A DNA stretch of 64,000 nt, from NCBI RefSeq assembly GCF_044904665.1, contig NZ_JADIKM010000001.1, positions 1,116,001 through 1,180,000 on the forward strand, given 5' to 3'. The notes beneath the pieces are model-generated. The model saw nothing but the letters and a program-made list of their open reading frames with translations. It made no database searches and was not told the origin of the DNA. Positions 58,220 to 64,000 of this stretch are shown one piece after another. Position 1 is the stretch's first letter. Each line of letters starts with the position of its first letter. A program made the translations under genes and the position numbers. Source of the DNA: Dyella_A ginsengisoli. GTDB lineage: Bacteria > Pseudomonadota > Gammaproteobacteria > Xanthomonadales > Rhodanobacteraceae.

Positions 58220-58275
58220 GGCGAGCGTCGGTGAGGGCAGGGCGGGCGAACGGGGACAACCGAACGTTCGCGCCG

Positions 58276-59544
58276 CTAATCCTCGCCGGTCTCGCGCTCC
58301 AGTCCGTACAGCCGCCCGGCCGCGTGCAGCAGGTCGAGATCGCCGCTCAGCGCCGCCTCGCGCAGCGCGGCGCTGGGGTGGTGCAGCAGCTTGTTGGTGA
58401 GCGTGTTGGCGAGGAAGCTCAGCGCCTCCTCCGGCGACTTGCCGCGCGCGAGCATGCCGCGCGCCTTCTCCAGCACCTCGTCGCGGTACGCCTCGGCGTG
58501 GTGGCGCATGTCCACCGCCGGATTGCGCACGCCCAGCGCGCGACGCCAGGCCATGTAGCGCTCCACTTGCAGGTCGATGATCGCGTCGGCCTCGCGGGCT
58601 GCGGCCTCGCGCGAACGGCGGTTGTGGTCGATCACCTGGCGCAGGTCGTCGATGCCGTAGAGGAACACGTCCTGCAGTTCACCCACGCTCGCCTCGATGT
58701 CGCGCGGTACCGCGATGTCGACCATGAACATCGGCTTGCGTCGCCGCGCGACGACGGCTTTCTCGACCATCGCGCGGGTCAGCACCGGCTGCCGCGCGGC
58801 GGTGGAGGCGATCACGATGTCCGCTTCGGCCAGATGCTGTGGCAGGTCGGCCAGTGCGATGGCGTAGCCGCCGTAGCGGGTGGCCAGCTCCTGCGCGTTC
58901 TCCAGCGTGCGGTTGGCCACGATGAGGCGGCGCACCTGCTTGTCGGCGAGGTGGCGCGCGGCCAGTTCGATGGTGTCGCCGGCGCCGATCAGCAGCACGC
59001 AGGCCTGCTTGAGATCGGTGAACACCTGCTCGGCCAGCCGCACCGCGGTGAACGCGACCGAGACCGTGTGCGCGCCGATGCGCGTGTCGGTGCGCACGCG
59101 CTTGGCCACGGCGAAGGTGTGCTGCAGCAGGCGGTCCAGCGGTGCCTTCAGCGCCCGCGCTTCGCGCGCCTGCTGGTAGGCGTCCTTCACCTGGCCGAGG
59201 ATCTGCGGTTCGCCCAGCACCATCGAGTCCAGCCCGGTGGCCACGCGGAACATGTGGCGCACGGCGTCGTCCTCGTCGTGCCGATAGAGGAACTCGTCGA
59301 GCTTGCCGGGGGTCAGACGGTGATGCCGGTTCAGCCATGCCTGCGGCACGTGCTCGGCGCCCTCGGCCACCCCCACGTACAGCTCGGTGCGGTTGCAGGT
59401 GGACAGGATCATCGCCTCCTCCACGCCGGGCTCGCGGGTGAGCTCCTGCAACGCCTCGCTGGCGGCGTGCGCGTCGAACGCCACCTGCTCGCGCAGGCTG
59501 ACCGGCGCGGTGAGGTGGTTGAGCCCGAGGGCGATCAGTGGCAT
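58276..59544 (-). CDS. hemA: Glutamyl-tRNA reductase
   Basis: 422 residues, first step of the C5 haem pathway, reducing Glu-tRNA(Glu) to glutamate semialdehyde. The catalytic Cys is in EAMILSTCNRTELYVGV; EPQILGQVKDAYQQAREARA and VLLIGAGDTIELAARHLADK (NADPH-binding) follow; the C-terminal dimerisation helix ends the protein. It diverges from the TPR lipoprotein gene at 59643 with a 98-base shared upstream region, matching the lolB-ispE-prs neighbourhood on the other side. Confidence 0.97.
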   Translation of the reverse strand: MPLIALGLNHLTAPVSLREQVAFDAHAASEALQELTREPGVEEAMILSTCNRTELYVGVAEGAEHVPQAWLNRHHRLTPGKLDEFLYRHDEDDAVRHMFRVATGLDSMVLGEPQILGQVKDAYQQAREARALKAPLDRLLQHTFAVAKRVRTDTRIGAHTVSVAFTAVRLAEQVFTDLKQACVLLIGAGDTIELAARHLADKQVRRLIVANRTLENAQELATRYGGYAIALADLPQHLAEADIVIASTAARQPVLTRAMVEKAVVARRRKPMFMVDIAVPRDIEASVGELQDVFLYGIDDLRQVIDHNRRSREAAAREADAIIDLQVERYMAWRRALGVRNPAVDMRHHAEAYRDEVLEKARGMLARGKSPEEALSFLANTLTNKLLHHPSAALREAALSGDLDLLHAAGRLYGLERETGED

Positions 59545-59642
59545 GGCGAGGACGGCATTTCGGCGGCAGGGTGTCCGGCGGCGTAGGCTAAGCTTGGCGC
59601 TCGTCGCAAGTGGTGACGGATACGGCCGAAACAGGCGAACAG

Positions 59643-61391
59643 ATGATCAATAGTGTGCTCAGCGGGTCGGGCAAGTTCAAGCAAATGCGGCATTTTGCGA
59701 TGCTCGGCGCCCTCGCGGCGGTGGCCGCCGGATGCGCTTCGGTACCCGCCGCACGGCCATCGCCGGTCGCGTCGCCGCAGCCCCTCGCCCGGCTGGTGGT
59801 GGCCACGCCCGATGCCGATCACGATGTGATGGCCCAGCTCATGGCCGGTGAGATGGCGCTCACCCACTCCGATCTCAAGACGGCCGCGGCGGCCTACGGC
59901 AAGGCCGCGGCCCTGTCCAACGACCCGCAGGTGGCCGAGCGCGCCACCGCGCTGGCGCTGGCCGTACACGACGATGCGGCGGCGATGCACGCGCTGGAGC
60001 GCTGGCAGGCGCTCGGCGCCAAGCCGGCCGCGCTGGCCCAGGCGCGCGCCGAACTGGCGCTGGATCGCGGCGACGCGGCCGAAGCCCAGCGCCAGCTGGA
60101 GAGCGTGCTCAAGCTCGGCGGCGAGGATGCCTGGCGCCAGTTCGGCCGGGTGCTGGTCGGCGCCCGCGACTCGGCGCAGGCGGCCCGGCTGCTCGAAGCG
60201 CTGGCCACGCCCGAGCGCCTGCCCGCCGACGAGCGGGCCTGGCTGGCGATGAGCGAGCTGGGCGACCGGCTCGGCCGTCGTGCCTACGCCCTGCGCATCG
60301 CCAACGCCGCGGCCGCGCGCTTTCATTCGTCGGCCACCTACGCATGGGCCGCCCAGATGACGTTGCGCGCCGGCGATCGAGCGGCCGCGCAGGCGCTGTT
60401 GAAGCAGGCGATCGCCCGCGCGCCCGGCGACACCCACCTGCGGCTGGCTTACGCCACGATGCTGGCGCAGGGCGGCGATTACCCGGCGGCGGCGAAGTTC
60501 CTGGCCAGCGGCAAGCAGAGCGCGGACATCTACAACCTGCGCGCGGCGCTGGCGGCCCAGGCCAACGACAAGCAGACCCTGGCCATGCTGTACCGCCAGT
60601 TGCAGAAGTCGCCGGACGACATCCGTCAGTCCAGCGCCTTCCTGCTCGGCCAGCTGGCCGAGATGCAGGATCTGAAGGCCGAGGCGCTGGCGTGGTACGA
60701 CCAGGTGGGTGATGAGGATCCGCACGCCTTCGACGCGGACCTGCGCAGCGCGGTGATCCTGCACGGTCAGGGCAAGAAGGCCGAGGCGCACGAGCTGCTC
60801 GGCCAGCTGGAGACCGCCTACCTCGACCAGCCCGAGCAGCTGCGCAAGGCCTACGAGGCCGATGCCGACCTGTATATGGCCGAGCAGAAATATCCGCAGG
60901 CGGAGATGGCGTTCAGCCGGGCGCTGCAGGTGGTGCCGGACGATCCCGGCCTGCTCTACGGCCGCGGGCTGGCCTATGCCGAGTCCGGCAAGATCGACCA
61001 GGCGGTCACCGACCTGCGCCGCCTGCTTGAGCTCAAGCCCAGCGACATCGACGCCAGCAACGCACTGGGCTACACGCTGGCCGACGCCAATCGCGACCTG
61101 CCCGAGGCCGAGCGGCTGATCGCGCAGGCGCGCAAGGCCAAGCCGGATGACCCGGCCATCGCCGATTCCTGGGGCTGGCTGCAGTATCGGCTGGGCCATC
61201 TCGATGAGGCGGCCAGCGTGCTGCGGCAGGCCTGGAAGCAGCGCCCCGATGCGGACGTGGGCGTGCACCTGGGCGAAGTGTTGTGGAAGAGCGGCCAGCG
61301 CGACGAGGCGGCGCGCGTGTTCGAGCAGGTGCGCAAGATCGACCCGACCAACGCGAGCCTGCGCGACACGCTCAAGCGCCTGCAGCCATGA
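59643..61391 (+). CDS. TPR-repeat lipoprotein
   Basis: About 582 residues. The N-terminal lipoprotein signal (MRHFAMLGALAAVAAGC) lies at 59685; ATG 59643 would add 14 residues and GTG 59610 more, so the exact start is uncertain. The rest is a solenoid of tetratricopeptide repeats (GEMALTHSDLKTAAAAYGKA; GRGLAYAESGKIDQAVTDLR; DVGVHLGEVLWKSGQRDEAA). It is the usual neighbour of lolB in xanthomonads; probably an outer-membrane-associated scaffold. Stop overlaps lolB (ATGA 61388-61391). Confidence 0.88.
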   Translation: MINSVLSGSGKFKQMRHFAMLGALAAVAAGCASVPAARPSPVASPQPLARLVVATPDADHDVMAQLMAGEMALTHSDLKTAAAAYGKAAALSNDPQVAERATALALAVHDDAAAMHALERWQALGAKPAALAQARAELALDRGDAAEAQRQLESVLKLGGEDAWRQFGRVLVGARDSAQAARLLEALATPERLPADERAWLAMSELGDRLGRRAYALRIANAAAARFHSSATYAWAAQMTLRAGDRAAAQALLKQAIARAPGDTHLRLAYATMLAQGGDYPAAAKFLASGKQSADIYNLRAALAAQANDKQTLAMLYRQLQKSPDDIRQSSAFLLGQLAEMQDLKAEALAWYDQVGDEDPHAFDADLRSAVILHGQGKKAEAHELLGQLETAYLDQPEQLRKAYEADADLYMAEQKYPQAEMAFSRALQVVPDDPGLLYGRGLAYAESGKIDQAVTDLRRLLELKPSDIDASNALGYTLADANRDLPEAERLIAQARKAKPDDPAIADSWGWLQYRLGHLDEAASVLRQAWKQRPDADVGVHLGEVLWKSGQRDEAARVFEQVRKIDPTNASLRDTLKRLQP

Positions 61392-62011
61392 CCGGAACGT
61401 GTCGGAAGATCGCCCTGTGGCTGGGCGTGGCGGCGCTGTCCGGCTGCGTGAGCCTGCCGCCACGCGGCAAGACGGTAGCCGCCGATGCCGGCCTGATGGC
61501 CGCGCAGGCCGCGCGCGAGGATGCCCTGCGCGAGGTGCGCGACTGGAGCCTGGACGGGCGCCTGGGCATCAGCAATGCCAGCGATTCCCGCGGCAACGGC
61601 AGCGGCAGCCTGAGCTGGCACCAGCAGGGCGAGCGCTACGTATTCACCGTCAACGGCGGCTTCGGCTACGACTACCGGCTCAGCGGCGATCCCCAGGGCG
61701 CCGTGCTCGAAGGCGTGGGCAAGCAGCCGATCCGCGGCGCGGATGCCGAAGCGCTGATGCGCAAGGCGGCCGGCTGGTCGGTGCCGCTGGAATCGCTGCG
61801 CGCCTGGGTGCTGGGACTGCGCGCACCGGGCTCGCCGGCACAGATCAGCTTCGGCACCGATCGACTGCCCGCGGTGCTGGAGCAGGACGGCTGGCACGTG
61901 GAGTACCGGGCCTGGGACACCACCCGCCAGCCCGCACTGCCGACCAAGGTGTTCGCCACCAAGCCGCCGTACAAGGTCCGGCTCTCGGTGAACGCCTGGA
62001 CCTTGCAGTAG
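61388..62011 (+). CDS. lolB: Outer membrane lipoprotein receptor LolB
   Basis: 207 residues. Receives lipoproteins from LolA and inserts them in the outer membrane. Its own lipobox is WLGVAALSGCVSLP, and VRDWSLDGRLGISNASDSRG, GSLSWHQQGERYVFTVNGGF are family strands. The stop is TAG at 62009-62011, where TA is the target duplication of the MITE-like element and G its first base, so the element ends the gene without altering the final codon. Confidence 0.93.
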   Translation: MTGTCRKIALWLGVAALSGCVSLPPRGKTVAADAGLMAAQAAREDALREVRDWSLDGRLGISNASDSRGNGSGSLSWHQQGERYVFTVNGGFGYDYRLSGDPQGAVLEGVGKQPIRGADAEALMRKAAGWSVPLESLRAWVLGLRAPGSPAQISFGTDRLPAVLEQDGWHVEYRAWDTTRQPALPTKVFATKPPYKVRLSVNAWTLQ

Positions 62012-62298
62012 GGTGCTCTGATCAACCCTGCGCAGGCGCCACCGTGGCTGTCTGTCCGCAGGCCACAGGGCCGTCGGCGAAGGCAGACTGGCCGTCTGTC
62101 GAGACGGCGGACCGAAGGCATGTGGGCAGACAGCCACGGCCCAACATGCTCAATTCAAATGGATTGGGTGATGCCCAGAAGGCCCGCAGGCCGTGCCGCA
62201 CGGCTTGGCAAGACGGCCAGTCTTCCCGGCGCCGTGCAACACACCCTGCGCGCCTTCTGGACATCATGGCGCCTGTGCAGGGTTGATCAGAGCATCCC
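62011..62298. mobile_element. MITE-like palindromic element with TA duplication
   Basis: 288 bases with terminal inverted repeats of about 31 bases (left GGGTGCTCTGATCAACCCTG; right GGGATGCTCTGATCAACCC on the other strand) and further internal inverted segments (GACTGGCCGTCT; GCAGACAGCCACGG). TA lies on both sides (62009-62010 and 62299-62300), typical for elements mobilised by IS630/Tc1-type transposases. No transposase frame inside. It fills most of the lolB-ispE spacer. Confidence 0.8.
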
Positions 62299-62378
62299 TA
62301 AGCGTGTTTGCGGGTCTGGGGTAGGCTATCGGCCCCCGTGGGCGTCATGCAGGTGCCCGCATCGTTATTCGAGCCGTC

Positions 62379-63785
62379 ATGACCGTTCACATCGAACGCG
62401 CCCGGCCCTCGCAGGTCGACGCCCTGTGCGCCATCGAGCGTGCCGCGGTACAGCTGTTCCGCGGCCATCCGGCGTGGCGTGCCTATGCCGCGATGGCGAT
62501 TCCGCCCGAGCTGCTGCACGGCGCCGTGGCGCGCGGGCTGGTGTGGGTGGCTATCGAGCAGGACGAGCCAGTGGGTTTCGTCTGGCTCGACGACGACCTG
62601 GGCGGCGATGCGGTGGGCATCGGTGAGCTGGACGTGCTTCCTTCGCACGGTCGTCGCGGCATCGGCGCGGCGCTGCTGGAGCACGCCTGCGCCTGGGCGC
62701 GTTCGGCAGGCTATCGGCAGGTGGGCCTGGGCACCCTGGTGGATGTGCCGTGGAACGCGCCGTTCTACGCGAAGCACGGTTTCGCGGTGGTCGACAAGCG
62801 CGACCCCACGTTTGCCCGCGCGTGGGAGCGCGATCGCGAGAACGGCTTTCCCGACGATCTGCGCGTGTTCATGAGCCGGCCGCTGTCGCCACTGGCGGCG
62901 GACGAATGGAGCGTGTGGCCGGCGCCGGCCAAGCTGAACCTGTTCCTGCGCATCACCGGTCGCCGACCCGACGGCTATCACGAGCTGCAGACCGTGTTCC
63001 GCCTGCTCGACTGGGGCGACGAGCTGCGCCTGCGGGTGCGTGCCGACGGTGCGATCCGGCGCCACGGCGAGCTGCCCGGCGTACCGGCGGACGAGGACAT
63101 CACCGTGCGCGCGGCGCGCCTGCTGCAGGCGCGGGCCGGCGTTGCGCTCGGCGCCGACATCGGTATCGACAAGCGCATTCCGATGGGCGGCGGACTGGGT
63201 GGCGGCAGCTCCGACGCGGCCACTGTGCTGGTGGCGCTCAATCACCTGTGGGGCGCCGGGCTCGACGAGGACACGCTGGCCGAGCTCGGCCGCCAGCTCG
63301 GCGCCGACGTGCCGGTGTTCGTCCGCGGCCGCTCGGCCTGGGCCGAAGGCGTTGGCGAGTTGCTCACCCCGCTGGACCTGCCGCGGCGCCATTACGTGGT
63401 GCTGGACCCGCGCGAGCACGTGCCTACCGCGGCGCTGTTTCAAGCGCCTGAATTGACACGAAATGCCCCCCGGGCGACAATTTCATCCTTTGTTTCGGGC
63501 GAAACAGCCGAGAACGCTTTCGAGCCGGTCGTTCGCGCGCGCCATCCGCGCGTCGACGCCGCGCTGGGGTGGCTCGGCGGTTTCGGGCGGGCGAAGCTGT
63601 CCGGCAGCGGCGGGTGCGTGTTTCTCGAAACACCCTCCGAGTTGCGGGCGCTGTCGATCGCCGCGCGCTGTCCTGACGCATGGAATGCGCAGGTTGCCGC
63701 CGGAGCGGATCGCTCGATGCTGCATCGCTCGCTGGCGCGCTTCCAGGGTGCGCCGCAGCCGGAGCAGGTGCGACACACAACGTAA
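62379..63785 (+). CDS. ispE: GNAT acetyltransferase-IspE fusion (4-diphosphocytidyl-ME kinase)
   Basis: 468 residues in one open frame. Residues 1-165 form a GNAT acetyltransferase (VWVAIEQDEPVGFVWLDDDL, VLPSHGRRGIGAALLEHACA for acetyl-CoA binding, NAPFYAKHGFAVVDKRD). From about 172 on is IspE: WPAPAKLNLFLRITGRRPDG, PMGGGLGGGSSDAATVLVAL (GHMP ATP loop) and GGFGRAKLSGSGGCVFLE. IspE phosphorylates CDP-methylerythritol in isoprenoid synthesis. ATG 62871 (residue 165) could start a stand-alone IspE; the join reads without frameshift. tRNA-Gln follows 3 bases later and prs after it, the standard ispE neighbourhood. Confidence 0.88.
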   Translation: MTVHIERARPSQVDALCAIERAAVQLFRGHPAWRAYAAMAIPPELLHGAVARGLVWVAIEQDEPVGFVWLDDDLGGDAVGIGELDVLPSHGRRGIGAALLEHACAWARSAGYRQVGLGTLVDVPWNAPFYAKHGFAVVDKRDPTFARAWERDRENGFPDDLRVFMSRPLSPLAADEWSVWPAPAKLNLFLRITGRRPDGYHELQTVFRLLDWGDELRLRVRADGAIRRHGELPGVPADEDITVRAARLLQARAGVALGADIGIDKRIPMGGGLGGGSSDAATVLVALNHLWGAGLDEDTLAELGRQLGADVPVFVRGRSAWAEGVGELLTPLDLPRRHYVVLDPREHVPTAALFQAPELTRNAPRATISSFVSGETAENAFEPVVRARHPRVDAALGWLGGFGRAKLSGSGGCVFLETPSELRALSIAARCPDAWNAQVAAGADRSMLHRSLARFQGAPQPEQVRHTT

Positions 63786-63788
63786 TAC

Positions 63789-63865
63789 TGGGGCGTCGCC
63801 AAGCTGGTTAAGGCACGGGATTTTGATTCCCGCATGCGCAGGTTCGAATCCTGCCGCCCCAGCCA
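63789..63865 (+). tRNA. tRNA-Gln (anticodon UUG)
   Basis: Cloverleaf: acceptor TGGGGCG pairs with CGCCCCA (63855-63861), D-arm with AAGCTGGTTAAGGC, anticodon stem CGGGA/TCCCG around loop TTTTGAT with anticodon TTG (63823-63825), T-arm GTTCGAATC, and encoded CCA end (63863-63865). It lies between ispE and prs as in many gammaproteobacteria. Confidence 0.96.
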
Positions 63866-63898
63866 TTCAACCAAGGCCGTAGGTCGAAGGAATTGTCA

Positions 63899-64000
63899 GT
63901 GGATACGTCCAGCCCGATGCTCTTTACCGGCAATGCGCACCGCGCGCTGGCCGAGGATGTGGCGCACCGGCTCGGCATGCCGCTGGGCAAGGCGCTGGTC
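63899..64000 (+). CDS. prs: Ribose-phosphate pyrophosphokinase (3' end outside window)
   Basis: The first 34 codons are visible: MLFTGNAHRALAEDVAHRLG and MPLGKALV match the N-terminus of Prs, which makes PRPP for nucleotide and histidine synthesis. GTG 63899 is preferred, with AAGGA seven bases upstream; TTG 63893 is in frame. The window ends before the catalytic motifs, so identification rests on the N-terminal strand-helix and the tRNA-Gln/ispE context. Confidence 0.85.
   Translation, partial: MDTSSPMLFTGNAHRALAEDVAHRLGMPLGKALV

Noticed and set aside
59535..61463. 642-codon minus-strand frame opposite the TPR lipoprotein
   Set aside because: Antisense shadow, His/Gly/Arg-rich; the plus strand has TPR repeats and a lipobox.

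Overview
The window is high-GC DNA from a flagellated gammaproteobacterium. The gene order flhF-flhG-fliA-cheYZA-motCD-cheW, the attC sequence type and the neighbouring genes (DUF2069, the SufT and LolB/IspE/tRNA-Gln/Prs neighbourhoods) fit Xanthomonadales, probably Rhodanobacteraceae (Rhodanobacter/Dyella-like). That placement is an inference from gene content, not a database match.

Region 1 (1-8367, + strand) is a tightly packed flagellar/chemotaxis operon: flhF (5' end outside the window), flhG, fliA, cheY, cheZ, cheA, a second stator pair (motC/motD) and cheW. Many junctions overlap as ATGA.

Region 2 (8436-20300) is a complete sedentary chromosomal integron inside the chemotaxis locus. 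A tyrosine integrase (intI, 19296-20300, +) diverges from 23 gene cassettes that all read on the minus strand, starting at an attI junction at 19128-19134. Each cassette has one small ORF and one attC site of about 57-60 bp (23 sites, highly uniform, two hairpin subtypes). An IS3-family element (10690-11937) with two TGG-to-TAG nonsense codons in its transposase frames has landed inside one attC. The cassettes look less GC-rich than the flanks, and most encode unknown small soluble, membrane or lipoproteins.

Region 3 (20446-34583) resumes motility and chemotaxis. A minus-strand FliK-like/FlhB-C-like pair and a plus-strand second Che operon (STAS, cheY, cheA, MCP, two cheW, MCP, cheR, cheD, cheB, MCP-like, STAS) diverge from two sigma-28 promoters that match consensus with exact 11-base spacers.

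Region 4 (34692-44677) is housekeeping: a secreted aspartyl-protease-like protein, a small exported protein, NUDIX hydrolase, 5'-3' exonuclease, nitroreductase, cytidine deaminase, the proton-translocating transhydrogenase (pntAA, pntAB, pntB) split by an opposing ECF sigma/putative anti-sigma/DUF3106 module, and sufT.

Region 5 (44678-51409) has two secreted peptidase genes, each followed by an asparaginase-like gene facing it. The first asparaginase-like copy is a broken remnant and the second is intact.

Region 6 (51495-64000) is a chromosomal backbone: AidB-type acyl-CoA dehydrogenase, DUF2069, wrbA, YihY, TlpA-like thioredoxin, acylphosphatase, PPK2, prfA, hemA, a TPR lipoprotein, lolB, a 288-bp MITE-like palindrome bounded by TA, a single ORF joining a GNAT domain to IspE, tRNA-Gln(UUG) and the start of prs. 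Palindromic REP-like repeats occur at several intergenic sites.
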